Assembly (NCBI RefSeq): GCF_001424305.1
Contig: NZ_LMPD01000006.1
Coordinates: 6,490 to 70,489 of the forward strand
Direction of reading: 5' to 3'
DNA length: 64,000 nucleotides
Origin: Pedobacter sp. Leaf176
GTDB taxonomy: Bacteria; Bacteroidota; Bacteroidia; Sphingobacteriales; Sphingobacteriaceae
Shown here: in pieces, positions 54,569 through 64,000 of the stretch
Numbering within the stretch: the first letter of the stretch is position 1
Layout of the letters: each line of letters begins with the position of its first letter
Position numbers and translations under genes: made by a program
Notes under the pieces: model-generated
Databases searched by the model: none
The model's input: only the letters and a program-made list of their open reading frames with translations
Told to the model about the DNA's origin: nothing

Positions 54569-55339
54569 ATGGATAGGTTTAAAAATAAAGTCGCTTTAAT
54601 AACCGGCAGCAGCCAGGGAATTGGTGCCGCTTGTGCCCTTCGTTTGGCAAGGGAAGGTGCTGACATTATCCTCAACGGACACAAATTTGATGATAGAGGT
54701 GAGAAGCTTATTGCGGAGATTGAAGAAATGGGGCGAAAAGCAAAGTTTATAACTGCTGATGTCAGTGATGTCAAAGCCGTCATCAGACTCGTTAAAGAAG
54801 CCGTGACTGCTTTTGGCGGGCTTGATATTTTAGTTAATAATGCCGGACTCGAAATTAAATCTGATTTTTTAGAAGTTAAAGAGAAAGATTACGATACGGT
54901 TATGGATACGAACCTGAAGGGTATCTTTTTTGGAATCCAGGAATTTTCTAAATACTGTAAAAAGGAAAAACGTGCTGGTGTGGTTGTCAATATGAGTTCA
55001 GTGCATGAGGAAATTGTATTTCCACATTTTGCAGCTTATTGCGTTAGCAAAGGTGGATTAAAAATGTTAACCAGGAATCTGGCGACAGAACTTGCACCAC
55101 TGGGTATTCGTGTAAATAATGTTGCGCCGGGGGCCATATCAACGCCAATAAATCAGGAACTTTTATCGGATAAAAAACAATTGCAAAAAGTAATTAAAAA
55201 CATCCCGATAGGGAGGATGGGTAAAGTTGAAGATGTAGCAGGTGTTGTTGCCTTTTTAGCATCTGATGACGCCGCATATGTTACAGGTTCTACTTATTTT
55301 GTTGATGGCGGTTTAACCTACCATTACGAAGAGCAATAA
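54569..55339 (+). CDS. SDR-family oxidoreductase (glucose 1-dehydrogenase-like)
   Basis: The 256-residue protein has the Rossmann motif ALITGSSQGIGAACALRLAR, NNAGLEI, YCVSKGG (catalytic Tyr-Lys) and PGAISTPINQE, closing with VTGSTYFVDGGLTYHYEEQ, typical of glucose 1-dehydrogenase-like SDRs. It uses NAD(P)H; substrate unknown. Confidence 0.88.
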   Translation: MDRFKNKVALITGSSQGIGAACALRLAREGADIILNGHKFDDRGEKLIAEIEEMGRKAKFITADVSDVKAVIRLVKEAVTAFGGLDILVNNAGLEIKSDFLEVKEKDYDTVMDTNLKGIFFGIQEFSKYCKKEKRAGVVVNMSSVHEEIVFPHFAAYCVSKGGLKMLTRNLATELAPLGIRVNNVAPGAISTPINQELLSDKKQLQKVIKNIPIGRMGKVEDVAGVVAFLASDDAAYVTGSTYFVDGGLTYHYEEQ

Positions 55340-55348
55340 TATTTTAGC

Positions 55349-56068
55349 TTAAAAATATTTATCAATGGTTAGCCCATAAGTTAAATTGAGATTTTCCCGC
55401 TGCGTAATGTTAAGTTTATTATAATTTAAAGCCGTAGTCAGGCTGATCCATTTCCGTATTTTTAAGCCTAGGGTCGTTGACGATCTAATAATATAATCAC
55501 CCTTCCTGGAATAGGAATTTTGTAAAAAGTGGCTCCCATCAATTGTTATAATATCATTAATTAAGAAATGGTATTGTAACCTTAACGAATTTCGTAGTGT
55601 GTTATAATCTTCAAGCTCCAACAGGCTGCTTTTATCGAATAATACACCATTGCTTAAATTAACATAGGCATTTGGCTTATCAATTAAATTATAGGCAATT
55701 CCGGCACCAGAAAGCAACTGGTTTTTTATTTTAAGTGAATAACTGGTGTTATAATTAACCAAACCCCAATAATAAAAATGAGGGAAAGTTTTGTACAGAT
55801 TAAAATTCACTGTCGTGGAAAAATCATTGTTGCTTAAAGCATTGTTTTGCTTGCCATAAAGCCATGAAGTACTGCTGTTTAAAACAATGCTTTTCTTTTT
55901 GATACCAAAATTTAAGTTGTTATTCAAAAGATAGACCCTTTCGCTATTCGTTCGATTGATAGAGCCTGATGATGATAAAACGATGTGGTAATTTGTAGTG
56001 TCGGTAAATTGTGCGTTTGCGTTTAAGCAGAAAATAGAAAGGATAATAATTTTTAAAAATATCTTCAT
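55349..56068 (-). CDS. Outer-membrane beta-barrel protein (DUF481-like)
   Basis: The 239-residue protein has a signal peptide (LNANAQ) and alternating amphipathic strands ending in Phe (IDKYF), typical of small outer-membrane barrels. The repeated pattern with NSTSW-like turns resembles DUF481. It is convergent with the SDR gene. Confidence 0.65.
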   Translation of the reverse strand: MKIFLKIIILSIFCLNANAQFTDTTNYHIVLSSSGSINRTNSERVYLLNNNLNFGIKKKSIVLNSSTSWLYGKQNNALSNNDFSTTVNFNLYKTFPHFYYWGLVNYNTSYSLKIKNQLLSGAGIAYNLIDKPNAYVNLSNGVLFDKSSLLELEDYNTLRNSLRLQYHFLINDIITIDGSHFLQNSYSRKGDYIIRSSTTLGLKIRKWISLTTALNYNKLNITQRENLNLTYGLTIDKYF

Positions 56069-56197
56069 ATTATTTTTAACATATTTTATAAGGATGATGT
56101 TTGTTAAAACATGAACTGTTTCTAAACCGTCATTTGTTCTGAGAAAACCTTCGAATGAATTTATAAAAGATAATTTTGTGCTCTATAAATTTCTGTT

Positions 56198-57199
56198 ATG
56201 TCCGAAAGCATTTTAAAAAATATACCATATTCAGTTCTCGATCTGGCTACTGTTTTAGACGGTTATACCGCTGCAGATACTTTTAAAACCAGTTTGAAAA
56301 TAGCTCAGCAAGCTGATGAATTGGGTTATACGAGGTATTGGTTTGCAGAACACCACAATATGGCCGGTGTTGCAAGTTCTTCACCACCGGTTTTGATAGG
56401 TTTTATAGCAGGTGCGACTAAAACCATCAGAGTCGGCTCTGGCGGAATTATGCTTCCTAATCATTCCCCTTTAATTGTTGCAGAGCAGTTCGGTACGCTC
56501 GCATCTTTGTATCCGGGCAGGATAGATTTAGGTTTAGGACGTGCGCCGGGAACTGACCAGGTAACTGCAATGGCAATAAGAGGCGAGAATTTTAATGCGG
56601 CGCATAACTTTCCGGGAGATGTGGCTAAACTTCAACAATTATTTTCAGCAAATAACCATGCTTCGAATGTTCGTTCAATACCAGGTGAAGGACTTGAGAT
56701 TCCAATCTGGATTTTAGGTTCAAGTACCGATAGTGCCAGGTTAGCTGCGGAGAAAGGGTTGCCATACGCTTTCGCAAGTCATTTTGCCCCTGCATACTTT
56801 GAACAGGCAATTTCAATTTATCGCAATAACTTTAAGCCATCAGCCTATTTAAATGAACCTTATGTGATGGCATGCGTTAATGTAGTTGCAGCAGATACCG
56901 ATGAGAGGGCAGAAGTGTTATCCAGTTCTGTTAAACAGATGTTTCTGGGCGTTATAACCGGTAAAAGAAGCAAACTAAAACCTCCGGTAGAAAATATTAA
57001 TGACCATTGGAATCAAATGGAAAAGGAAGCCGTTGAACAAATGTTATATTATTCCTTTATAGGAAGCGCCAATACCATCAAATTAAATTTAGAAGCATTT
57101 GTATTGAAATACGGTGTGAATGAAATTATGAGTACCTCCCATATATATGATCAGGATGCGAAACTGAATTCCAATAAAATTTTTGCCGGGTTATTTTAG
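56198..57199 (+). CDS. LLM-class flavin-dependent oxidoreductase
   Basis: The 333-residue protein is a bacterial-luciferase-like TIM barrel: YTRYWFAEHHNMAGVASSSP, VGSGGIMLPNHSPLIVAEQF, YPGRIDLGLGRAPGTD. This is the subgroup usually annotated MsnO8-like or LLM oxidoreductase. It uses reduced FMN. Its end overlaps the convergent DUF4142 gene by 9 nt. Confidence 0.88.
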   Translation: MSESILKNIPYSVLDLATVLDGYTAADTFKTSLKIAQQADELGYTRYWFAEHHNMAGVASSSPPVLIGFIAGATKTIRVGSGGIMLPNHSPLIVAEQFGTLASLYPGRIDLGLGRAPGTDQVTAMAIRGENFNAAHNFPGDVAKLQQLFSANNHASNVRSIPGEGLEIPIWILGSSTDSARLAAEKGLPYAFASHFAPAYFEQAISIYRNNFKPSAYLNEPYVMACVNVVAADTDERAEVLSSSVKQMFLGVITGKRSKLKPPVENINDHWNQMEKEAVEQMLYYSFIGSANTIKLNLEAFVLKYGVNEIMSTSHIYDQDAKLNSNKIFAGLF

Positions 57200-57832
57200 T
57201 CGGGCAGAAAAATGAGTTAATTGCTTGATCTCATTATTAGCAAATGCGCTAAGCGCAGCATCATTTGACCCCGAAAGGGTGCCGTAGAGGGAAGTTAACT
57301 GGCTAAGATCTGAAGCAACCAGGTTTAAATAAGCTTTGTTAAAGTCGGTTCCTTTAAGTTTTGAGAAGTTTGAAAGTGATTGGGTAATGTCGGGCTCAAT
57401 GTTTGGCTGCATTTTTTTTCCAGTGTTCCCTGCTTCGCCTGTGTCTGATTCATTTCTGCTGGTATCTTTCAGGTTCTCCGGAGCTGAATCGATACGGCCG
57501 TCAGGACGCATTCCGCCCTGAGGTTTAGTCATAGGCAATGTAATTTTTTTCTGTTTAGCAAAGTCTCTTAGCTTTAAATTACTTTTTATAAAATAATCAC
57601 GTAAGCTTTCAGCCATATTTTTTGCCTTTCCACTGGCCTTTTTTATGGCTAATCCTGATAGTTCCAGTTGTTTTATATTGGTTGTGTAAACAGATGATAA
57701 AACAACCTTAACAGAATCCGTTTCTTGTTGTAAATTCAATTTAAAGTTGCTGCTTGTATAACTTCCGGCATTAGCATTAACAAATAAAAATGTCGATGCA
57801 AAAATTATAATTGGAATAATTCGATTTTTCAT
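57191..57832 (-). CDS. DUF4142 exported protein
   Basis: The 213-residue protein has a signal peptide (residues 1-22) and a long helical body with DFNKAYLNLVASDLSQL and FANNEIKQLTHF, as in DUF4142. A Gly/Asp/Asn-rich linker lies in the middle. The function is unknown. Confidence 0.65.
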   Translation of the reverse strand: MKNRIIPIIIFASTFLFVNANAGSYTSSNFKLNLQQETDSVKVVLSSVYTTNIKQLELSGLAIKKASGKAKNMAESLRDYFIKSNLKLRDFAKQKKITLPMTKPQGGMRPDGRIDSAPENLKDTSRNESDTGEAGNTGKKMQPNIEPDITQSLSNFSKLKGTDFNKAYLNLVASDLSQLTSLYGTLSGSNDAALSAFANNEIKQLTHFSARLK

Positions 57833-58298
57833 TCTTTAACAGGTTGGTTATTTAGGTAAACCTTTTTTTGTTCGCATGGTTTTGGAATTCTGTTTTTTCG
57901 CTTGAAATATCTTTTGGTTCGCAAAAACAAAACTTATGGGCATTTAATTTGTTGCTTCGTGGTATCAGTTAACTCCGTACTGAGTTTGATTTCTAGATAA
58001 CGTTTGAATGGTGAGTTAAAACAATGTCATATTAACGCATTTGAAATTAAGAACAATTGATTTGAGATAACCGTTGAATGATTTTTTGATTGCGTATATC
58101 TCAAAAATCAATTGAATACGGCATTTGATGGCTATTTATTTGATATTAAATTATATTAACACCAGTTGCCGCTATTAAAATAGTTAAATATTGTTAATTA
58201 AGTTAAATTAATCTAAATAGTTGTAAATTGTATTATTTATTATACAATTTAAGCGTACGAAAATTTATATTATTGCAATATTTTTATAATTAATATTT
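57833..58298. other. Intergenic region with a long hairpin
   Basis: About 465 AT-rich bases without a coding frame. An extended inverted repeat lies at 58054-58114 and the last 130 bases are nearly all A and T, probably the promoter of the CSD-like gene. Confidence 0.45.
58054..58114. repeat. Long inverted repeat
   Basis: CAATTGATTTGAGATA pairs with TATCTCAAAAATCAATTG (2-nt bulge) around 27 nt. Confidence 0.55.
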
Positions 58299-58499
58299 AT
58301 GCTTAGGAAAGGTACCATTACCTCAATAAATGAGGACGGTTCGGGAATAATTACCGATGATAATGAACAAGAAATTCATTTCAGGTTAGAGAAAAACTTT
58401 TTTGAAAATTTAAAAGGAGTTCCGGTAAGTTTTGATATAGAGTTATCACCGGAAGGTTTGGTTGCCGTGGGAATACAGTTACATGGTAGTTGCGTTTAG
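58299..58499 (+). CDS. Cold-shock-domain-like mini-protein
   Basis: The 66-residue protein begins RKGTITSINEDGSGIITDDN, a CSD-like opening, followed by EIHFRL and VPVSFDIELSPEGLVAVGI. The aromatic RNP1 residues of true cold-shock proteins (FGF) are missing, so nucleic-acid binding is uncertain. It is convergent with the ATPase gene, 5 nt apart. Confidence 0.7.
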   Translation: MLRKGTITSINEDGSGIITDDNEQEIHFRLEKNFFENLKGVPVSFDIELSPEGLVAVGIQLHGSCV

Positions 58500-58504
58500 T
58501 AGCG

Positions 58505-61081
58505 TTATTTGTAATGTTTTAAAATGTTAAACATATGATCAAAATCAGGGTCGTTAATGTTCACAAAATCGGGCATACTTAGCTTATGTAACTTTAGAAA
58601 ATTGATCAGATCTTTTATTGAACGGTTAATTTCCTCGATATTACCGGCATGCTTTAATGTGTTTATTTGTAAAAGCCTAAGCGAAATTTCAATGGTATTT
58701 AATTCATGTTTATTCGACAATGCTAAGCCTTTTTCTACCTCTTTTAAGGCTTTTTCATAATTCTTGGTGTGATTAAGGAAATTTCCCTTAGCTAAAGTGT
58801 GGGTTGCTCTGATGTAAGGTGTAAGATATGTATTCTCATTTTTGATTAATATGTCTATATACTGAATGAGTCTCTGGGCTTTTTTATGCTGATTAAGCTT
58901 AATGTAGGTTTGAGCAGTGATAATCAATAAGAAACATGGAAATACAGAAGATCTTAAATGAAAAATTTTAGGATATTTTTTTAAAATAGCGGATATAAAA
59001 CGATTGCATTCTTCGTAATTTTTATTTGAGAACAATACCACAAGTATTAACCGGTAACATATAATTTCTACGCTGGTAAGGGTTTCATTTTTTTGTGGCA
59101 GGGATTGCTCCAGTTGCCTGCAAAGTGTAAAAATGTTGTCGTCAACCGGTTTCGATTTCTTTTTTTTGTTGTTTAAAAGGTTTGAAAGGAACAAAATTAA
59201 ATCGTAAGGATTAATCGGGAAAAGATCTTCTAATTTTTTTACATTTCTTTTCAGAATATTTAAGCTTTCTGCTACACCAATGCTGTCAAGGCCGATCACA
59301 CAAATACTGCATTCCATAACATTTAGTATCAGTTGTATATCCTCGTTAAAAACCTTTTCGGAAATCTTTTTTATCGTTTCTTTATAGTTTTTGCTCATTA
59401 TACGCCCAGTTGCCATAATATCTATAAAGTGCATATTAATGGTTTGGGCGTTAAAAAGGGCACCTGTTTTTTCTAACTCCGACAGGGCAACATCACATAT
59501 GAAATCGAATGCATCGTTTTTCTCTTCATTGCTGAAAGGTAATTTGAAAATATTTTTTAATGCCTGTATTTCATTTCTTTTGATGCAGAACCGAACGCTC
59601 CAGCTCAACATTAACTTTCTCAAATCAGCCCGATCGGCATATTCTGTTAAGATCGCTTCAAAGAAAGGGGCACTGGGGTTGAAATTATACCGCTCTGTGA
59701 GTTGAAAAAAAAGAAAATAGGTATAAATATCATTATTAAGAAATCGGACAATCTCTGTCGGTTTGGCTGTTGTCAGCCTTTTCTCTTCGATGAGAATACC
59801 TAAATAAATGAGTTCATGGTAAGCGCTGGTGTAATTTTTTATCGGTTCAAGAATACTCTCTTTAGATACCCTGTAATGCAGATTTCCTTTAGAAATTGCA
59901 TTGGTTATTTTTGTAAGTAAATATATTTTTTCCGTGCTATTGTTCGATATGAAAATTTTTGATTCCAGGAAATAATCAGTTAAATCCAGGCAGAGCAAAT
60001 AATTATCGAGCCTGATGCTATTGTTTACTTGCTTAAGTTTATAATAAACCTGCAGCCAGAAAGGGGTTTGAAAATATTTAATCAAACCGTGGTGTAAATC
60101 GTTATCTTTAATCTTCCTGCCCTCAATATGAGAAAGCGTGTAATAAATCTCGTCTTTATTTAAATTAGGTACGTTTGTATTCTGATCGTAGTCGAAAAAC
60201 AAGCCTTTATACCAGGAATTTGTTAAAAATGCGGAACCGGATATGGTAGGTTGAATACTTACCCAGTTATTTACCCTTAATCCAAACACAATTTTAACAA
60301 AATCATTTTCTTCGATGCCATACAGAAAATCTGTTAAAATTTTAAGATTTGAATCTTTGGATAAAAACTGGTCAATCCCATCGACGATTAATACGAAACG
60401 ACCCTTAAGTTCCTTTGTATTTTTCTTAAAATAGGTAATCAGCTCGCTGACCCCAGAAAACTTAAATTCTTTATAGAACCAGTCTTTGAGGGATAAATCA
60501 TTCTGGATAACTTCATAAATTACGCCTGAATTAATCAATAAAACAATATCTTTTTTATAGAGTGCGTCTTCGCCGTAGAAAAAATGTTCTACTAGATGGG
60601 CAAGCAGAATGGATTTTCCCTGCCCGGGCTGTGCGCTTATTGTGGTGAATTGATAATTGTTTTTTAAAAAGTAATCGAAATCCGAATACAAAAAGCTCCT
60701 GTTTGCAGTGGCTTCAAAGGGAACGCCGGAGCTGTTCTTTTTCGCAATTAAAGAGACATCTGTAATCGCACGGCACCTGATTTTAAGGTCCGACCATACA
60801 TCATCAACATATTCATCCTGATTTCTTTTCTCTTTACAAAATGATCCCCAGTCCGGATACCCAATGTATTGTGATAAACTATTTAGCGTGAATATGGAAA
60901 ATTTATGATGCGTTTGAGCGAATCCAAAAAATCTTTTAACTGTGGTTTCGCTGATATAATTTTTAGTTTCCTTGAATATAAATTCGGAAATCGTCTTACA
61001 ATTTGCCGGGTCGATGTTGCGCAAGCCGGATTTTATAAGAACGAATTTTTTAAGCTGAGCGATTAATTCGTTTGTATTCAT
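58505..61081 (-). CDS. Large P-loop (STAND/NACHT-like) ATPase with helical repeats
   Basis: I start at the ATG at 61081 (MNTNELIAQL) rather than the GTG 27 nt upstream, giving 858 residues. The first 85 residues (SETTVKRFFGFAQTHHKFSI, LNSLSQYIGYPDWGSF) are a helical, regulator-like domain common in Sphingobacteria. The P-loop ISAQPGQGKSILLAHLVEHF (residues about 150-157) and Walker B RFVLIVDGIDQFL (about 228-238) define a STAND-type NTPase. The C-terminal 400 residues are TPR-like helices. No toxin, nuclease or TIR effector is visible. Such proteins act as signal-responsive switches; a defence role is possible but unproven. Confidence 0.7.
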   Translation of the reverse strand: MNTNELIAQLKKFVLIKSGLRNIDPANCKTISEFIFKETKNYISETTVKRFFGFAQTHHKFSIFTLNSLSQYIGYPDWGSFCKEKRNQDEYVDDVWSDLKIRCRAITDVSLIAKKNSSGVPFEATANRSFLYSDFDYFLKNNYQFTTISAQPGQGKSILLAHLVEHFFYGEDALYKKDIVLLINSGVIYEVIQNDLSLKDWFYKEFKFSGVSELITYFKKNTKELKGRFVLIVDGIDQFLSKDSNLKILTDFLYGIEENDFVKIVFGLRVNNWVSIQPTISGSAFLTNSWYKGLFFDYDQNTNVPNLNKDEIYYTLSHIEGRKIKDNDLHHGLIKYFQTPFWLQVYYKLKQVNNSIRLDNYLLCLDLTDYFLESKIFISNNSTEKIYLLTKITNAISKGNLHYRVSKESILEPIKNYTSAYHELIYLGILIEEKRLTTAKPTEIVRFLNNDIYTYFLFFQLTERYNFNPSAPFFEAILTEYADRADLRKLMLSWSVRFCIKRNEIQALKNIFKLPFSNEEKNDAFDFICDVALSELEKTGALFNAQTINMHFIDIMATGRIMSKNYKETIKKISEKVFNEDIQLILNVMECSICVIGLDSIGVAESLNILKRNVKKLEDLFPINPYDLILFLSNLLNNKKKKSKPVDDNIFTLCRQLEQSLPQKNETLTSVEIICYRLILVVLFSNKNYEECNRFISAILKKYPKIFHLRSSVFPCFLLIITAQTYIKLNQHKKAQRLIQYIDILIKNENTYLTPYIRATHTLAKGNFLNHTKNYEKALKEVEKGLALSNKHELNTIEISLRLLQINTLKHAGNIEEINRSIKDLINFLKLHKLSMPDFVNINDPDFDHMFNILKHYK

Positions 61082-61304
61082 ATTAGAGGATGATAATGCT
61101 AATGTCACAAAAATTCAGCAATAGCGGAAATCATTTAAGTAACAATGCATCTATGAACAAAATGAACGTACCGGAGGGTATGATAATGAACGGCAATGGC
61201 TAAATCCCATTAGACACGGGTGACGTAGATTTGACAATCAGATGAAAATTCCCACACCGGAATTAAAATCCCGATTTAACTACTAAACCCTAATTGCGCC
61301 TGAT

Positions 61305-64000
61305 ATGATGAAAAACTCTACCTCCTCGTTCGTTTTAAGGAAAATTTTAATTATTTTTTTTACTGTTATTATTACAACGCTTTTAAGATTAGATTCGTAT
61401 AGCCAAACAAAAGTTTATGCAAGTTCTTTAGGTGTAACGTCTAATGTTGATAATGCTTCAAGAGCCTTACAAGTAAGTGAAACCACATTTGCAACAGTAA
61501 GATCGTCAGGAGGTGTCGCTGTAGGTTTAGGTGCATATACAGGAGAACTTGAGCTTAAATTCACCGCTACAATCCCGGCAGGTACAACATCTTTTATTCG
61601 CATCGATGCTGACCCAACACTATTAAACCAATTGCTTGGCGGTAATTTAGGAGGCTTACTTTCCGGAGTAGTGGGCGGTGTAGTATTGGGTAATCACGTT
61701 ATCGAGGTCGGAGCAAGGAATGCAGCAGCAGTAACCGTTTTAAGTGGCTCAAGTTCAGGTGGATTTTCTAGCCAAAACCTGAAGTTAGTTAGAGATGCTC
61801 AAGGCTTCTATTATTTTGCGTTGAGGCCTAATCAAGATTATGATAGAGTTTATGTTCGTGATTTAACAAGTGCTTTATTGTTAGGCACAACAAATACTAC
61901 TAAAGTTTACAATGCATTTTATACCAGCGGAATTGATGCCTGCGCACCTGCTTTTGCTACGGATTATGAAGGAACAGGTTTAACCGTTGATGCATTAGGT
62001 TTGGGTAAGGCCGGTGTAACGAACCCGGATTTTGCTATTGATGCGAGTACAACAAATTATTCTGAGTTGAGTTTAGGTGCACTTGGAGTCGCGGGGTCCA
62101 TTAGTCAGAATTTTTATTTTAGTACCCCTTCCAATGCGGGAGATGACTTCAACCTTCGATTCAGGACCTCTTCAGCGCTACTTACAGCAGGCGTTTTAAA
62201 CAGATTAACTGTCACAGCTTTCAATGGTCCCAATCAGGTTTATTCTGGGTCTGCATCCAACTTGCTGAATTTGGATTTGTTAGCGCTGTTAAATTCAGGG
62301 CAACCCGTTACTGTTCCTTTTTCTCCAGGCGTACCGTTTGACAGGGTTAGGGTAACGTTATCCTCGTTGTTAAATGTCAATTTAACCCAAACCATATTTA
62401 TTTATGGCTTGACAAGGTCGGCAGGAAGACCAACATTTACAGCTCCTGCTTCGAATGCAGTTTTCACCTGTTATAATTCCCCTGCGGCTTTAACTGTTAC
62501 CACGCCGGGTACAAATGATTTACGCTGGTACGATGTTGTTGAAGGCGGCACAGCGCTTGCAACAACAGCCTTTAATCAATCCTTCTCAACTCCGGCACTT
62601 ACGGCAAATAAAGTGTATTATGTTGCGGCAAGGCGATTAGGCTGCGCTGAAGAATCGGTTCGGGTTCCAATTTCTGTAACCGTAAATCCGGCAATCGTAT
62701 TTAATACGACAACATTGCAAAATGCATCTAACGGATTTTCTTATACTAAACAGATTATTGCGGCGACAGGGGGCACACCCGGCTTCAATTACACACTGGA
62801 AAGCGGAAGTGTTTTGCCGGCCGGTTTAAGTTTATCATCAACGGGCGTACTATCTGGCACACCAACAGCAACAGGTGATTTTACATTTTCGATAACCGCA
62901 ACCGATAGTAAAGGTTGTAAAGCGACAGCTTCTTATACGCTAACGGTTACAAATGCCTTGATTTTAACACCAGGCACGCTACCCAATGGCGTTACTGGTA
63001 CAACATATCCCGCTCATACCATTCCTCCGGCCACCGGTGGTACCGGACCATATGCGTATACAGCTACAAATTTACCTCCGGGGTTAACCTTCGATCCAAA
63101 TACCAGGGAGATTACCGGAACACCAACACAAATTGGCAATTATAGCGTTCCGGTAACTGTAACAGATGTAAATGGAAATACGGTTACCGCTGTTTACACC
63201 CTAAAAATTACTGACCCTTTAGTTCTACCTGGTGCGACGTTAGGAAATGGAACTACAGGTCAGGTTTATGCACCGCAGATAATTCCTTCGGCGACCGGTG
63301 GTGCTGGTCCATACGTTTATTCAGCAACTAGCCTTCCTTCGGGATTGTCTTTTAATCCATCTACAAGAGAAATCGCAGGAACACCCACAAATGCCGGAAC
63401 TTTCGTTATTCCGGTTACAGTTACGGATGCGGATGGAAAATCTACAAGTACGAGCTACACTTTGGTTGTTACTGACCCATTATTGTTACCTTCAGCCACA
63501 CTTCCAGCCGGGAATGCAGACGTTGCTTACACGACTCAAATTTTACCTGCTGCGACCGGGGGTGTCGGCCCTTATACTTATATTGCAACTGGCGTACCTC
63601 CCGGATTATCCTTCGACCCAATAACCAGAGCAATCACAGGAACTCCAACCCAGGCGGGTAATTACACGATTTCAGTTACAGTTACTGATAGCCAGGGAAG
63701 AACAGCTGCCAATACCTATCCATTAAGCGTGACAGGTGTGTTATCACTTCCATCGACAACTTTGCAAAGCGGAATTGTTGGCGATATTTACCCGACGCAA
63801 ACACTGCCGGGCGTATCAGGCGGAACACCTCCCTACACTTATGTAGCAACAAACCTGCCTCCTGGACTTAACTTCAATACTTCAACCCGTGAAATAACAG
63901 GCACACCAACACAAGGAGGAACTTATATAGTTTCTGTAACGGGAACTGACATTAACAACAACAAAGTGAATTCGGATTATACGATTGTTGTAAATGTTAA
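61305..64000 (+). CDS. Secreted surface protein with repeated Ig-like (He_PIG) domains, partial at right edge
   Basis: The frame starts at ATG 61305 (a second ATG follows at 61308) and is open to the window end, at least 898 codons. A signal sequence (KILIIFFTVIITTLLRLDSY) is followed by about 430 residues of beta-rich sequence with an Ig-like CHU-type segment (FTCYNSPAALTVTTPGTNDL, then RWYDVVEGGTALATT). From about 62700 at least five units of roughly 85-90 residues repeat the putative-Ig pattern LPPGLTFDPNTREITGTPTQ, G-Y---VTVTD. Such proteins are adhesins or gliding-type surface proteins, often ending in a type IX secretion signal, which would lie outside the window. Confidence 0.8.
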   Translation, partial: MMKNSTSSFVLRKILIIFFTVIITTLLRLDSYSQTKVYASSLGVTSNVDNASRALQVSETTFATVRSSGGVAVGLGAYTGELELKFTATIPAGTTSFIRIDADPTLLNQLLGGNLGGLLSGVVGGVVLGNHVIEVGARNAAAVTVLSGSSSGGFSSQNLKLVRDAQGFYYFALRPNQDYDRVYVRDLTSALLLGTTNTTKVYNAFYTSGIDACAPAFATDYEGTGLTVDALGLGKAGVTNPDFAIDASTTNYSELSLGALGVAGSISQNFYFSTPSNAGDDFNLRFRTSSALLTAGVLNRLTVTAFNGPNQVYSGSASNLLNLDLLALLNSGQPVTVPFSPGVPFDRVRVTLSSLLNVNLTQTIFIYGLTRSAGRPTFTAPASNAVFTCYNSPAALTVTTPGTNDLRWYDVVEGGTALATTAFNQSFSTPALTANKVYYVAARRLGCAEESVRVPISVTVNPAIVFNTTTLQNASNGFSYTKQIIAATGGTPGFNYTLESGSVLPAGLSLSSTGVLSGTPTATGDFTFSITATDSKGCKATASYTLTVTNALILTPGTLPNGVTGTTYPAHTIPPATGGTGPYAYTATNLPPGLTFDPNTREITGTPTQIGNYSVPVTVTDVNGNTVTAVYTLKITDPLVLPGATLGNGTTGQVYAPQIIPSATGGAGPYVYSATSLPSGLSFNPSTREIAGTPTNAGTFVIPVTVTDADGKSTSTSYTLVVTDPLLLPSATLPAGNADVAYTTQILPAATGGVGPYTYIATGVPPGLSFDPITRAITGTPTQAGNYTISVTVTDSQGRTAANTYPLSVTGVLSLPSTTLQSGIVGDIYPTQTLPGVSGGTPPYTYVATNLPPGLNFNTSTREITGTPTQGGTYIVSVTGTDINNNKVNSDYTIVVNV

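Noticed and set aside
61082..61108. GTG start extending the STAND-like ATPase by nine residues
   Set aside because: The added residues (MTLALSSSN) do not fit the domain, and an ATG lies directly at the natural start of the helical domain.

Overview
The window looks like chromosomal DNA of a Bacteroidota bacterium of the Sphingobacteriaceae, most like Pedobacter. The signs are the pair of large YD/RHS proteins of the Bacteroidota type (DUF6443, DUF5977), lipoproteins with a Cys lipobox followed by Lys, PAS proteins that keep a histidine-containing helix but no ATPase domain, TAnnTTTG-like -7 boxes, and few purine-rich ribosome-binding sites. The genus is inferred from gene content only. I saw no rRNA, tRNA, CRISPR array, transposase or prophage.

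Positions 1-13080 are a polymorphic-toxin (RHS) locus. A partial coiled-coil surface protein is followed by a 1328-residue YD-type partner, a full RHS protein with a ParB-like toxin tip (4298-7729) and a probable immunity gene. Downstream lies a tract of spare parts: a broken DUF416-type immunity gene, an orphan toxin tip with two adjacent in-frame stop codons overlapping its immunity gene, a promoterless RHS cassette with an ADP-ribosyltransferase-like tip followed by a small protein resembling EF-Tu domain III, and decayed fragments. A recurring hairpin element ending in GCTAAGAC separates the parts. The start of each RHS cassette repeats a segment inside the expressed gene, which suggests tip exchange by recombination.

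Positions 13083-18865 hold a lipoprotein and an ADP-heptose/glycosyltransferase cluster: a frameshifted glycosyltransferase, a GT4-GmhA fusion, GmhB, and an HldE that lacks its C-terminal catalytic end. HldE runs head-on into the N-terminal stub of a PAS-like protein, which looks like a deletion scar. Regulator remnants and a REP-like palindrome follow, up to 19650.

Positions 19650-29273 carry mostly single housekeeping or stress genes: Tat-signal SDR, DUF72, cold-shock protein, a beta-propeller lipoprotein, a DUF1624 membrane protein, DUF2256 with a 2H phosphoesterase, GNAT, DinB and TatA. Positions 29846-34050 encode a multi-PAS/GAF sensor and two stand-alone receivers. Positions 34299-40000 are a complete RND efflux operon (adaptor, pump, outer-membrane factor). 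MsrA, a potassium channel and small proteins follow.

Positions 44425-52503 pair an M61 peptidase with a convergent operon pxpB-pxpC-pxpA-NRAMP-like transporter-M1 aminopeptidase, which fits peptide and pyroglutamate use. Positions 52697-58499 hold DUF805, a CoiA-like nuclease with a small upstream partner, SDR, an outer-membrane beta-barrel, an LLM flavoprotein, DUF4142 and a CSD-like mini-protein. A large P-loop/STAND-like ATPase (58505-61081) and the start of a long Ig-like-repeat surface protein (61305 to the right edge) finish the window.
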